Below are positions 24,268 to 35,967 of a DNA stretch of 64,000 bases, one piece after another. The stretch is taken from contig JACCIC010000001.1 in NCBI GenBank assembly GCA_018907035.1, positions 2,959,001-3,023,000 on the forward strand. Reading direction: 5' to 3'. Within the stretch, counting starts at the first letter, position 1, and every line of letters begins with the position of its first letter. Origin of the DNA: Sycobia sp. Sy_11 (Eukaryota > Arthropoda > Insecta > Hymenoptera > Epichrysomallidae). The notes under the pieces were generated by a model, which worked only from the letters and a program-made list of their open reading frames with translations, had not been told where the DNA came from and searched no databases. The position numbers were made by a program, and so were the translations under genes.

Positions 24268-25510
24268 TGTACCATATTACGAAATTTGATCCGGATTGGT
24301 ACATTTAAACTCTGCGCATAAATTGAATCGGTAAATTTTTTTTCCTATATTGGTACAACCTTTCTTGATATTCGTGTGAAATTTGAGCGCCACATCTCCA
24401 TTATTGTGTTGGTCAGCTGTTTTTCTGGCGATATTGACTATGGAAAAAAAAGTTGATCAACGAGTTTGCTTGAAATTTGGTATTTCTAATGGAATTATGG
24501 CTAAGGAATCGTTGAAAATATTGCAGAAGTATTTTGGAGATTCTACTTTATCGCGAATGCAAGTATTTGAGTGGCACAATGCATTCAGTGTAGGTTGTGA
24601 AGTCGTCGAAAACCTGCCTCATGTAAGTCGCCCATCCACCTCTTTTAACGACAATAACATCGAAAAAGTTGAAAAAATGGTGCTCCAAAATCGTCGTGTC
24701 AGTAATAAGAGAGAGATACAAGAGACTCTCAACATCTTTTATGGATCCACTAAACATATTTTGGTTAATGTTTTGCATATGAAGCGTGTCAATGCTAGAC
24801 TTGTTCCAAAACATCTGAATCTTTTGCAAAAATAACGTCGAGAAGAAGTCGTAAAAAAAATGCTTCAAAACGTAGCTGAGGACCCTACATTCATCAAACA
24901 CATCATTACTGGTGACGAAACATGAATTTATGAATATGACATCGGAACTGACTAAAAATCTAGCGAATGGCGCTCCAAAAATGAGCCGAAACTGAAAAAA
25001 CCACGTCAAAGTCGGTCGAAAATGAAGGTGATGCTCATCGTTTTTTTGATTACCATGGGGAGGTTCACCATGAATTAGTTCTAGGACGTCAAATGGTCAA
25101 TAAGGAGTACTAGTTGGCCGTTTTGAGGCGTCTACGTGAAACACTTTGTCGTAAACTGCCGGATTTGTGGGGACACAATTCATGGTTTCTTCACTACGAT
25201 AATGCGCCGGAACATTCCAGCATGATTGTGACTGATTTTTTGGCTAAACACGAAATGAAAGTCATCGCTCAGCTACCGTATTCGTCAGATTTGACTCCCT
25301 GTGACTTTTTCCTCTTTCCGAAACTCAAAAATCCTCTTCGGGGAATGCACCATGAGTCCATTGAAGCCATAAAAAGTAATTTTCTATATCGTTGGCATGC
25401 TTGAATTGGCTCGAAAGAAGCCTATTGTGAAGGCGATAATAAAGATTTGTATTCAATTATGTAAAAATGTTGTTTTCTTTTGCCATTCCGGATCAAATTT
25501 GATCACATTA
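24268..25510 (+). mobile_element. mariner, irritans-like, decayed
   Basis: AAATTTGATCCGGATTGG at about 24282 and CCATTCCGGATCAAATTTGA at about 25482 are the inverted ends. The transposase relic begins MEKKVDQRVCLKFGISNGIM at 24440. It continues as PRQSRSKMKVML, WFLHYDNAPEHSSMIVTDFL and SSDLTPCDFFLFPKLKNPLR. There are several stops (for example TGA in the GDETW motif) and at least two frameshifts. Inactive. Confidence 0.85.
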
Positions 25511-25639
25511 GTCCGTTGAAGCAATGAAAAGTGCGTTTCCTATAACAATGAGCAAAGTGCACTCGAAAATGCGTGCTTGAACTGCAATTTAAAACTTGGA
25601 GCTTCAATCCCAGATTGTTGCAGTCCTAAAAATTATTGC

Positions 25640-26100
25640 AAATAAACTTATATGTATTGTAGAACAAGATGGAAAAAGAATTTTGCGACGATAAATGGCA
25701 ATAGACGCTTAATTCGACCATCTACTGTGAAAAACTGGACCGCTTGAAGCAGGCTTTTGACCAGAAGCGTCCACAATTGGCCAACAGAAAGGGTGTAGTG
25801 TTCCACAACGCCAGACCACATATTTCGTTGATGACTCGTTAGAAGCTACGGGAGTTCGGATGGGAGGTTTTATCGCATCCACCATATAGCCCGGACATAG
25901 CGCCAAGTGATTATCACCTGTTCCCGTTCATGTCGAACGCTTTTGGTGGTGTAATGTTGGACTTTAAAGAGGCTTGTGAAAAGTGGCTGTTTGAGTTCTT
26001 CGCAAATAAGGAGAGGGGTTTCTACGAGAGGGATATTATGAGTTGCCGTCTAAATGGAAACAGATTATCGAATAAAACGGCGCATATTTGAACTAAATCC
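25640..26100 (+). mobile_element. mariner fragment, mellifera-like
   Basis: Reads YCEKLDRLKQAFDQKRPQLA, then KGVVFHNARPHIS, SHPPYSPDIAPSDYHLFPFM and LFEFFANKERGFYERDIM. The pattern matches mellifera-subfamily transposases. The second catalytic Asp is lost by a short deletion (FHNARPH). A stop follows LMTR. Only the C-terminal half is present. Confidence 0.8.
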
Positions 26101-26329
26101 GACCACAGTAACACTTTTTATACAGCATTGAATGAAGAGCAATAAAGCAGAAGGGAGATATTTAACAACCTAATATTTGTTCTATTATTCTTTGACAGAG
26201 TGTGATGCGAAACCACTTTTAAATATAGCACTTTCCAAACCACTCTAAAATATTATAGTAGGAATATGTATTTCTAATAAATTAAAGAGCCTGTATATAT
26301 TATTTTTCTAACTTAAACATCTTTGTGAT

Positions 26330-26765
26330 AATCAAATTAGAAAAATGAATGTTATAGACAAAGTTCTCCGAATTCTATGGTGAAAAGCATTAAAAACTTT
26401 GTATATAATAACATATAAATGACGATATATAAAACAGTATATAGTTTGTTAAATGTTGTTGTAAAAAAAATTTGAAGACCCACCTACAATAAATTTTTTA
26501 CATTCCATGTTTTTGCTTTAAAACTAGAATGTTATGAGCAAAATTAAAAATGAAAAAATACTTGTATCATGTATCATCTGAGCAGCGGAGTAGATCCCTG
26601 ATGTATCGACTGTAACTTGGGATGATTATAGTAGCTGAAAACGCTTATTATTAATTGCGCTTTTCTCGATAATTATTAGCTTTACAGCAAAAATGGATAG
26701 AACATACAAAATTCATTTTGTTCGTGCATGTATAGTATGTAGTTATCATGTAGTATAATAATCTA
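26330..26765 (-). repeat. Interspersed repeat, right member of inverted pair
   Basis: Inverse of the repeat at 22000-22420 (shared AATAAATTTTTTACATTCC, TTATGAGCAAAATT, GATGTATCGACTG). Its right edge coincides with the abrupt end of gypsy reverse transcriptase similarity, so it either inserted into the retroelement or marks a deletion. Confidence 0.65.
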
Positions 26766-27231
26766 CTGTAACCCACGTAGAATCGGAGTTTTCCGTCACT
26801 TTTCTGGACGAGAACTACTGGCGAACTATACGGAGACGTTGACGGCTCGATGATCCTATCGGCCAGCATCTCATGGACCTGCTCCTAGATTGCCGTCTTT
26901 TTTAATTGCAAAATAGCGGTAAGGCGCTTGTCGAAAGGGAGTCGGGTCAGTTAGCGCGATGTCGTCTGCCGTGTGGGGTGTCTGTCTCAGAGGTTTGTAG
27001 TGAAAAAAATACTACGGCGTGGTCTTCCATAAACTTTGCTAGCTCCGGTGCATTCTCATCAGAAAAACCATGATAAATCTTAACGAAGTAAACCAGCGGA
27101 GGACACACCCGTCCGTTTTACGGCTCCGACTGCCTCGTCAAGTATACCCATGGTCGAGTCGCGCGGCCGATATATAAACAATTCTGACCTTGATCGTGAA
27201 TCACTTGCTGGTATTGCAACCACGCCTGCCC

Positions 27232-27444
27232 TCACGTAATTTCTGATTCTAAGTCCTCACACACAAGGAACCACACGTCTTCAGAGAGACCCTCCATTTT
27301 CACCGGTAAGGTACACGCCCGACTGACGGACATCGTGCTGCCGTTCAATATTGTATTCACGACGCCGCGTACCGTCTCATATGAAGCTTCTGGGCCGAGA
27401 AACTCTGGACGCACAAAACAATCGGTAGCCGCCGAGTCGACCAA
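27232..27444 (-). pseudogene. Gypsy protease-like segment
   Basis: Frame with VDSAATDCFVRPEFLG, the retroelement aspartic-protease signature region (normally D-S/T-G-A), here with Ala instead of Gly. It lies between gag and reverse transcriptase, as expected for Ty3/gypsy. Broken element, no activity expected. Confidence 0.65.
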
Positions 27445-27518
27445 CGCATGCGTCTGTGCTCCATGTATTTATATGGCAAGATAACTCACCGATGCATGGA
27501 TGACTTTTGTAGAGGCCA

Positions 27519-28357
27519 CTAGTGCGCGGCTTTCCCGGGAGCAGGAGTCGTTGCCACAGTCACCGCCCCGCTCTCGTTTCGCGACGACGGATTATGTGTC
27601 TGCCGAGGACAATCTCGATGTGAATGTCTGCCCGGAGAATAATGGCATTGCGACAGATCCCGGTACTCTGGCAGGCTGGTCGGTGGCGTTGAAGAGATGG
27701 CCGGAATCGAGGTTGTATGTTTGGGCGCCCTCCAAATATCCTCTCGTGATACTTCCTCGGGGACGCGCGGAAGGCGGCGGTACGTCGCACCTTTTTCCTC
27801 GCATTCGTCCGTCTCGATTTGCATCGCGAGCGTAATTAACTCCTTGACGATCTTAGGCGCCGACACGCGTAATATCTTTCGCAGAGATCCCCGTAGCGAT
27901 TCCATTAATATGATCATAACGTCCGTTTCAGGTGCTTCAGGCATTATCCATCGGGGCAATAGGTGACCTTGTTCAAGGAAGAGCCCAACTGCTTCCTTCT
28001 CGCCTTGGGGGGGGGGGGGTGGCCATATAGCTTGGCCATGAGCTTCATGCTTAGTTTTTGAGAATCAAACTTAGTCCTCAGTAGTTCCGAAAATTTTACA
28101 GACCTCAGGCCTAAATTACGGCACGGTTTCCACCATCTGTCCGCTTCCTTCTTCAGCGCGCGGGAGGCGAGTCTGACCCGTGCCGTAGGCTCAGTGCCAT
28201 TCGCGGCAAATCCTTTTTCGCATTCCCACAGCAACGCGTCCGATGCCTCGTAGGCACGTCTGGAAAACTCGGGCAGCTCACTAGGGCAAACAGCGAGGTT
28301 GCGGAGCAGGTCCTGTAATTGGTCCAACGAAGGCCTACCTGATTGAGTAGCATCCAT
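27519..28357 (-). pseudogene. Gypsy gag, frameshifted
   Basis: Likely start ATG at 28357 (MDATQSGRPSLDQLQDLLRN) with capsid-like RVRLASRALKKEADRWWKPC. Similarity switches frame after the C10/G10 homopolymer (28010-28020) and continues as PRWIMPEAPETDVMIILMES. A degenerate zinc knuckle, QCHYSPGRHSHRDCPR, lies near the C-terminus with one Cys changed and spacing altered. The homopolymer run is the probable cause of the frame change. Confidence 0.7.
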
Positions 28358-28587
28358 TTCGCCAGAGTTGAGAGACAGAGAAGGCGTAATTCCACCTTCT
28401 GCTTGCCTCCTCCTAATTCCTAATTCCTCCTGTAGCTGCCATTCATTTGACCACCAGAAGTCATATCGCTTCGAGTTCGCTTCGAATATTGTCGCGTTTG
28501 TTTTGCTGGAGGGGAGCTTATGCGATGGGTAGAGCGGGTTGTTGGCAATCCAACCCCTCCGAATTCGTTTGATCCTTTTAGTCAGGC

Positions 28588-28605
28588 GCCCCACGTTGGG
28601 CGCCA
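28588..28605 (-). other. tRNA primer-binding site
   Basis: TGGCGCCCAACGTGGGGC lies three bases downstream of the LTR end on the minus strand. It begins TGG, complementary to tRNA 3'-CCA, as in many insect LTR retroelements. It fixes element orientation. Confidence 0.8.
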
Positions 28606-28608
28606 GAT

Positions 28609-28816
28609 TGACGTGGCCGCGGATAGGAGTCGTCAAATAGAAGGAGTGAGACGGGTAATCGATGTAAACAAAAAAAAGCAAAGCACATTAAGGAACTGTA
28701 AAAGGTGCCACACGGCGCGACTTATAATTAAATCCTAGCTATTTTTACATGCTACATTGGGTACAGGGGGCAGGCGAGAGGGAAAGGTTCCCGTGCGCCT
28801 AGCCAAGTTATTGGGA

Positions 28817-28891
<75 letters not shown>

Positions 28892-29428
28892 GAGTGAGAG
28901 AGAGAGAAAGAGAGATGGAGAGCAAGAGAGAGAGATATACCCTGTATCATACACATAGCCGTACGGTCAAGTCATCAGGCAGCGAAGAAGAGAGAGAGAG
29001 AGAGTTCGACTGTCTCGTGCGCCTAGCGATGCGGCCAAGTCACCGGGCAGTGCGACAGGGTGGGAGGAACTGCCGTATCTACGCGAAATAACTCCGACCC
29101 AGGGAGCCTGGTCGTCCTGGACCAAGTAATAAACAGCACCCGCAACCTTTAAGGAATTTCCCGTTGTAATGAAACGTGGGTTCCATCCTTATAGATTTTT
29201 TCTTATATTGGTTAATAATATAAAAAGAGAAAGAACATTAGGAAAAAGGTAAGATTGTGGAATATCTCGGAGGATCCTACGATCTACATGTTAATTATAA
29301 ATTAACCCATCTCGTCGACGAGTTCTCTCCCTCTGTCAAAGGGAACTTAGATCCGGGCTTCAATCAATAATCTCAGAAGCGTAACCCTTAGGTGCCCAAG
29401 TACGCCGTCACAGGAATGGCGCCTAACA
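28609..29428 (-). repeat. Gypsy long terminal repeat (about 820 bp)
   Basis: On the minus strand it begins TGTTAGGCGCC and ends GGCCACGTCA, the canonical TG...CA. It is placed exactly upstream of the primer-binding site. It contains a (GA)n microsatellite at about 28816-28917. The partner LTR is not in the window. Confidence 0.75.
28816..28917. repeat. (GA)n microsatellite inside the gypsy LTR
   Basis: About 100 bp of AG dinucleotides with a few interruptions; Ser-Leu/Arg-Glu open frames over it are artefacts. Confidence 0.95.
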
Positions 29429-30060
29429 TGCTATAGGTGTTTTTTTGTTAATAATAAAGAAAATAATATTATATAAAATAATAATATTTTTATTATTTTA
29501 ATAATTTTCTTAAAATAAATCTTTCCTTTTTTAGAATTTCTTTAAAGAAAGTTTAATTAATTGGAAAATTTTTATTTTTTATATTTCCTGTAAACTTTTT
29601 TTGCGCTTTACAGCACTTAACGTGGATTGAATTCCTATTTCACGTCAAGAAAGAACTCACGAAGAGAAAACTATATTTCAAGTTTTTAATAGATTGGTGA
29701 AGAAATTGGTAACTCTAGAAGGACAGAAGGACCAATTTCTACAGAAAATGAATTAAAACAATAAAATAAAGTCCAGTACATCACTTCAGGATTGTCATAT
29801 AAGATAAAATATTTTAGCTTCTCCAACCCAGAGATAAGATAAACTCACGTGCACTAGTGGACTCGAAGTGTGCTTGGTTAAGAAAAATTGTATTTATATT
29901 TTTTAAACAGACTATAGAGAGCACCCATTTTTTTCTACCCGGTCCCTCTATAAATTAAAAGCAAATTACGAGGTATTGTTTACGGGACCACTTTTGTAAT
30001 TAAATAGAGAAAAATTGCTGCGAATAGTCCAACGTCACCCTCCTCTAAAACACTGTCGAC
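29429..30060. other. Spacer between two retroelements
   Basis: AT-rich, no gene or clear repeat. The right part (about 29930-30060) becomes more GC-rich and may be leader or LTR sequence of the next element, but no TG...CA borders or primer-binding site were found. Confidence 0.4.
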
Positions 30061-32435
30061 TGAAGTCGACGAATGGTGCTTAAATGAGGCGGGAGGGGCG
30101 GAAATGAATACCTCCACAGCTGTTCATGCGAAACAGCAGCAGTATTTTGGACAAGCTTCGCAGTAGGAAACAATGGCTCAGCGAGGAATACGACCTAGAG
30201 GATTTCATCGAATAAGAAGGAGAAGATCCAGACCGTGTAGTCCTTAAGTATGAGTCAGCTGAAAAACCCTTCATTGAAAGTATGGTAGCCGAAAGTGATA
30301 CGTTATGGCTGGGTCGACAGCTGATGGAGACGAGAGGGACGCATTGGAATTATTATAACAAGACAAAGAGGTCCAGGACAACTTAGAAGGCTCTCGATTG
30401 CGCTTGAGTAGGTTTCTGCTCAGCCAGACTGATATGAATGAGCAGACGACTGTAGGAGTCCTACTCCATCGAGAAGAACAGTCGAGACATACGACCTTAA
30501 CCCCGTCGTCGAGCGCAATCGCCAGCCATCCGCCTGGCAGTCTATTTCCACGTACAATGGAGGATATTGTGCGGTACATGATAGAACAAGACCTACGAAC
30601 AAAGAGGTTAGAGGAGATAATTGCTACCCTGCTAGCACAATTATCTGTTTTGTTGCAGACGTATTCTGTGCCTGTTAGCTTTACCAGTCTGGCCGACGAT
30701 CCTGCACGGATCAAAGTGCAAATACAAGACATGTTCGCGTGTCAAGCATCTGCTCTGCAAAGAAAGAATCATCGGTTTGTCTGCCACTTCCGGCTAGTGG
30801 TATTTCTACATTACGTCCAAATCCACGTTCCCTCGAGGTCTACTGTCCAGAGAATTTCCCAGTGTTCAAATAGAAATCATTGGGGGGAACTAAGAGGGAC
30901 ATCGATCTTGTGGTTCGCAAATGGGATATTCGATACGAAAATTGAGCGCCAGTAAAGTTCACAAAGATCTGATAAAGAGTTAACGCAGGCACTACCCAAA
31001 ATATTCAAGGGGAAGGCAGAGTTGTGGCTCAATGACTTGAAGAAACCACCTGGAATCTTATCCATACCCCTGTGAAAAAGTGGTACGGAGCCGGCCCGGA
31101 GAATCGAGATAAATGCGGCAGACAGGCAGAAACTCTGACCCAAGGAGCAAGTTAATATTCGAGTGAATATATCACTTGTCTCCTCTCGATATTCCATCGG
31201 TTACATGCACGTCTCCCCAAGACAGAGCAGCTAGATAGACTGTTACGCAATGCGCGCCCCGAAATCCCGTGAATGATACCAAAGAAATTGTTTAAGGCTC
31301 GATTGAAAGACTCATTGACGAATTCCTAGATTTGGCCAGACAGGCCAAATTTGCCGTAGAGTGTGCAAAATATTATCACAGTTCTCCTTCGCCGGATAAC
31401 GCGATTATATGCGGAACTCTAAGCGGATAAAAGTAAAAGTAGCTGCCATTGTTCCTGAGGAAGATTTAGACTCAGAGAAGAGTCTCGATCCCGGTTTGGC
31501 AGAAGTACTAAAGGCAGTAGTTGGAATGGAATCAATGTTTAAGCAGATAAGAACATCTAGTCAATCATCTACTTCTCAGGGTGATTCCAGGGCTGAAAGC
31601 GGTAGAAAAACGAAGAGCATCTTCGAAACCGAATCACCAACCAGTGAAGTGGAATCGCACACCTCCAAAAAAGAACTCGGCTAGATCTACCAGTCGAAAA
31701 GATGTCAAGAAAGCTCTGGAGGGTCGTTCCCTGGACAGAAAGAAAAGTCTGTGCTGTCGGCTAGGGTGTTATCAGTCTAGTAAACCAGATTACCGCACTT
31801 ATAACTGCCTGAAGTATTCAGGAAATGGGAAGTGAGGCGACCAATAGGGGTCCGATTCACCATTCCTAACGTGAATATGAACGAGACCATTTGAGGTTAG
31901 TTACCTAGTTCTTCGAATCCTCAGTCGTCCTCGATTAATCAACATGAAAATAGGCCTAATCCAGTTGAGGAAACCTCAACGACTGGGGAACATGATCGTG
32001 GCGAATTGAACCTCGGTCAAATAGCTGTACGGCCGGAGAAAGTACGCTCATAGATTCCAGTAGAAATTGCAGCGAACCGGATTCGTGCATATATTCGTGC
32101 ATTGGCGTGCTGCGCACTGTCATGGGCAAAATTGACTTGCAATTTGCCAGTGCTTGTCAACGGGAGTTACAAAAAATTTTTGAAAGTCAGACTAATTCGT
32201 CTAACTCGGAAAGATTGCCGATACAAGTGGGGCGAGGAACAAAAGGCTGAATCGAGAAGATCAAATCAATAATTGCATCAGCACCTATCTTGTATCGACT
32301 GATATTTGATGTCCAGTTCACTGTAAAACCATACGTGGGCATTTGACCGGTTTTGATGCAAGTCAACGGACAACAACGAGTGTTGGAGTTTGCGAGTAGA
32401 GCGCTCTCTCAAGCCGAAAGGAATTATTCGGTAAC

Positions 32436-32509
<74 letters not shown>

Positions 32510-33710
32510 TGTCATATGGGTTATTGAAAAATTCCGTCCATGTATAAGCGGATATCATTTCCGTGTCGTTATGGACCACAGTAGACTTAGGTAGATTCGT
32601 ACAATGCAGAACCCAACCAGCAGGCTTGCTCGATGAGCTCATAGGTTCCAAGGGTAAAGTTTCGATGTAAACGATCGAAGGTTGAATAAAGTGCCTGACG
32701 CCCATCGAAGAATCTCATCGAAGAACGATACGTCCTGCTCTACTGTCACGTGGGCAAGGAATACCCAAGATGAGTGGTACCTGGTGATGATTTAAAAACG
32801 TCCACGATTGCCCCAACGATTATCCGAAATGGAAAATAATCGGTCGGCAGTTATTGTGCTATCGCGAAGATGAAGTTCTCGAGGTCATTCTAGGTGACGA
32901 AGATGCTTGTAAGAGCTTTGTTCCTAAGGAACGTAGTGACATTGTATGACAATCCAACAGCCGTACATCCTGATTGAGTAAAGACCTTCACTGGAGGCAG
33001 CAAGTTCTATCATTGATCTGGATTTTATAAGACAGTTGAAAATTATGTGCAGTCCAAGGCAGAGCAAAGACCACCTGATGGACTAATGGGCCGCAGAGTC
33101 TTATAGAGACCCTGGCAATGGTCGCTGTTGACATCAACGGACCATTCATAAAGACTCGCAATGGATTTGAGTATATCCTGGTGTTTCAAGATCTGTTTAC
33201 GCGCTGAGGAGAATCTATTCCCATTTGTAAAGCAAACGCCAGGACAATCCTCAAAGAATTCAAGGAGAGGATCAATCGGCGCGTTTTTGCTGTCGGTTTT
33301 GCTGTCGGATAATGGTATAGAATTTAAAGTCATATAATTGAAGATTAATTTGTGGAAGCAGGTATACTCCACGCTCTTACACCGCCGTACCGTCCTCAGG
33401 CTATCCAGTAGAGCGGGTAAAAATGATATTGAAAACCCGCATTGTGGCGTTTCTTAATGTGTCCCATTATACCTGGGACGAGAAAATCTTTAAGTTGAAT
33501 TTCTCGTGAAATATGACGCCACATAGCCGAAGCAGAAGTTTTGGGTACCGGAGAGGACGAGGCTACGAGAGCACCTTCTCCAAGGCTGACTCAGCTCAAA
33601 CGTATGGAGCGACGCCTATTGGAAGCCTTACAAAGCTAAGGCTGGTATTGCCAAGTCCGAAACTAGAGTCATTGGTCTGGGAGGAGCTACGGGATTGACC
33701 CAGAGGTAGG
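30061..33710 (+). mobile_element. Ty3/gypsy relic with internal deletion
   Basis: Gag-like blocks occur at 30398-30955 and 31409-31835 (HRLHARLPKTEQLDRLLRN, and a degenerate zinc knuckle CYQSSKPDYRTYNC). RNase H begins at about 32350 (RVLEFASRALSQAERNYSVT). It resumes after a (GA)n tract as LAVIWVIEKFRPCISGYHF, then LARWALE-like sequence. Integrase-like pieces follow to about 33700 (SDNGIEFK). Protease and nearly all reverse transcriptase are missing between about 31850 and 32280. Many stops and frameshifts. No LTR recognised. Very old copy. Confidence 0.75.
32437..32503. repeat. (GA)n tract inside RNase H coding relic
   Basis: About 67 bp of AG repeat lies exactly between the Thr-Glu-Arg and Leu-Ala-Val-Ile-Trp parts of the conserved gypsy RNase H motif. 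Confidence 0.95.
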
Positions 33711-33758
33711 AAGTAGGTCCGTCCCGTTATCGCGGAAGAGGTCGATGACCTAGAGGAG

Positions 33759-34322
33759 TCAGCCAAACCTAGGAAACGTTCCTAAGGTTACGTGATAGTC
33801 GCGCGCGACTATTACGGCTGCCACATCGTCAGCGTATGCTATGAGGCGTACGTACAAGGGCATGTCCAGTCTTAGTATGCTCTCGTACTGTACGTTCCAG
33901 AAGTCGGGGTCCAGGATGGAACCGTGCAATACCCCCGCCGCCATGCGTTTTCGTTTCTTTTCGTCCAGTGTCTCGTATGTCGATCCTTGGTCCCGTAAAT
34001 AGTCCCGTATGATACGTACAAGGTAGGAATCAACCTTAAAAATAGACTCCAACGCTCCTAGTATCTCTGTCCATTTCGCTGAGTTGAAGACGTTTTAGAC
34101 GTCCAGGGTCACCAGTAGAACCAGTGGTCTGGTCGCATGGCAGCCCTGTTCGTCGAGTGAAAAATGTTCGTCACGTCATCTACAGCCCCTATTGTCAAGC
34201 GTCCTTTCCTAAATCCGTGTTGTTGTTCGAATAGGTTTCCGGCATTTTTAATTACCTGTAGCAGTCTTTGTCTTAGTAGTAGCTCAAACAGCTTCCCTAT
34301 CGTATTAAGTAGGCAGAGATGC
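33759..34322 (-). mobile_element. R1-like non-LTR retrotransposon fragment
   Basis: Reverse transcriptase pieces read right to left: LCLLNTIGKLFELLLRQRLL, NLFEQQHGFRKGRLTIGAVD, then KVDSYLVRIIRDYLRD, GVLHGSILDPDFWNV and the catalytic box YADDVAAV. This is the block order of R1/I-type LINE reverse transcriptases. A frameshift and stops separate the blocks. The right side is cut by a mariner end; the left side runs into the gypsy relic. Confidence 0.82.
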
Positions 34323-34323
34323 C

Positions 34324-35249
34324 TGGGGTCATTTGATAAGCCTAGTCTACAAATGCAATCACTAAAAATTTTACAAAAATTAAAATTTATTTTTCAATGT
34401 TGTCTTTTTTTAGTTGAATACACTTGATCCAGTGGTAATCCAATTTTTTTAACCCCACTGAAAAAAAAGTGTTTTCTCTTGGACTGTCAAATAGACCTTC
34501 GTGGTCATTATTTCGTTATTGGAGTGGAATCTCTTCCTGGCGAGCGAATTTTTTAGGTTCGGAAACAAAAAACAAATCGCACGGAGCCAAATCTGGAGAG
34601 TACGGTGGATTCGGCAGCAGTTTGTAGCGTAATTCGACCAATTTAGTCGTGGCTAGTGTAGAAGTGTGAGCCCGTACATTATCGTGGTGGAAAAGCACTT
34701 TCTTTTTAGACAAGTGGGGCCGTTTTTCATTTTAACATGGCGTCAAATCGGCTGAATAGTTCAGCGTAATATTGTCCTATGACCGTTTTGCTCTTCTCCA
34801 TATAATCAATAAAAATCAAGCCTTAAAAATCTCAGAAAAATATAGTCATTACCATTCCGGCCGATGGGACCGCCTTCGCCTTCTTCAGAACAGGTTCACC
34901 GGGAAAATCCACTGTTTTGACTGCTTCTTGGTTTCTGAAGTGTAGTAGTGAATTCATGATTTGTCGATGGTCACGTAACGAAGCGAAAATTCATTTGGTT
35001 TGCGATGAAAAAGCTGCAAATACTACTCTGAACTGGACTAACGGACGCGCTTGTTGTCTGCAGTTAACAAACGCGGTACGCACCTTTGCTTTCACTTGTT
35101 TTCAAGCGCTATCAAAAATAAACTACAATTACTATCCGGCTAAAATTTCGTCTGTAACCGTTTACAGGAAGATACTGAATTATAGTGTATTTCTGGTGCG
35201 ATAGTTGTATCACTTGGCGATAGGGCTAGGTACTTGTCAAATAACCCAC
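34324..35249 (-). mobile_element. mariner, 5'-deleted
   Basis: Terminal repeats TGGGGTCATTTGATAAGCCT at the left and GGTACTTGTCAAATAACCC at the right. The transposase relic reads right to left: TVDFPGEPVLKKAKAVP, KKKVLFHHDNVRAHTS, PPYSPDLAPCDLFF and a C-terminus with HWIKCIQLKKDNIEK ending at TAA 34387-34389. The DNA-binding half is missing and several stops occur. It abuts or interrupts the R1-like fragment. Confidence 0.82.
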
Positions 35250-35960
35250 GTCTATTAACAATCATTCTGATAGTTTTTTATTGAATATTAGATTATTATT
35301 TAATACCTAAGGTCGTGAAATATAATTTCTTTGACATCCTTATATGATAATAGATTCATCGATCATATATAATATATAATATAATGTATATACGATGAAA
35401 GACACTTGAGATGTTTAAAATAAAAACTCAGCTTATTCTAGGCGTTAGATATTGGTAACGCGCGCACAACTGACATTGTTTTACCAGTGAATAAAAATGA
35501 AAAATCTATACATATTTAGTTGATATAAGTAAAAATAAAATTTTAAGGATTAACTACAGAAGAAATATTATATATTAGCTTGATCAACCGTGGGAGACGA
35601 AGAAGAAGAAGAAGAAAAGAAGAGAATGAGGGAAAGAGAGAGAATTAGTAAAAGACACCTGTACCATTTGAACTGTAATTCATGTAAACTGTAACTCATG
35701 TAACTCATGATTGCACTAGTACTTTTTCATTTGTCTGTAAACAGTCATAAAAATTTTTTTAAATTTTGTTTTTGGATACTTATTTCAAAAAGTGTTCGAA
35801 TTCACTCTAAGTTTATGTATACAATGCGAAAAAAATCACAACGTTTAATTTTATTTATATTAATATTAATTGTTAATATTGAGTCCAGAAATATAATTAT
35901 ATTTGTGGAATTTTTATTTCATTTTCATATATATATTTGATATATGAATGACTACCAAAT
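35250..35960. other. Intergenic, no gene seen
   Basis: AT-rich; a GAAGAAGAAG-type purine run lies at about 35597-35640. The open frame 35707-35940 has no family resemblance and is low complexity. Confidence 0.45.
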
Positions 35961-35967
35961 TGCTTGC

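Larger units (their letters stand above)
26766..29428 (-). mobile_element. Ty3/gypsy retrotransposon, 5' LTR to start of pol, decayed
   Basis: Reading right to left: a complete LTR, a primer-binding site, gag, a protease-like segment and the start of reverse transcriptase ([30 protein letters not shown]). It then breaks at the interspersed repeat. The rest of pol and the second LTR are missing. Gag carries a frameshift at a G10 run (about 28010-28020), and pol has stops upstream of the RT block. Non-functional. Confidence 0.88.

Noticed and set aside
28735..28956. Ser-Leu-rich and Arg-Glu-rich open frames
   Set aside because: Products of (GA)n/(CT)n repeats; likewise 32353-32705, 48329-48649 and 56981-57244.
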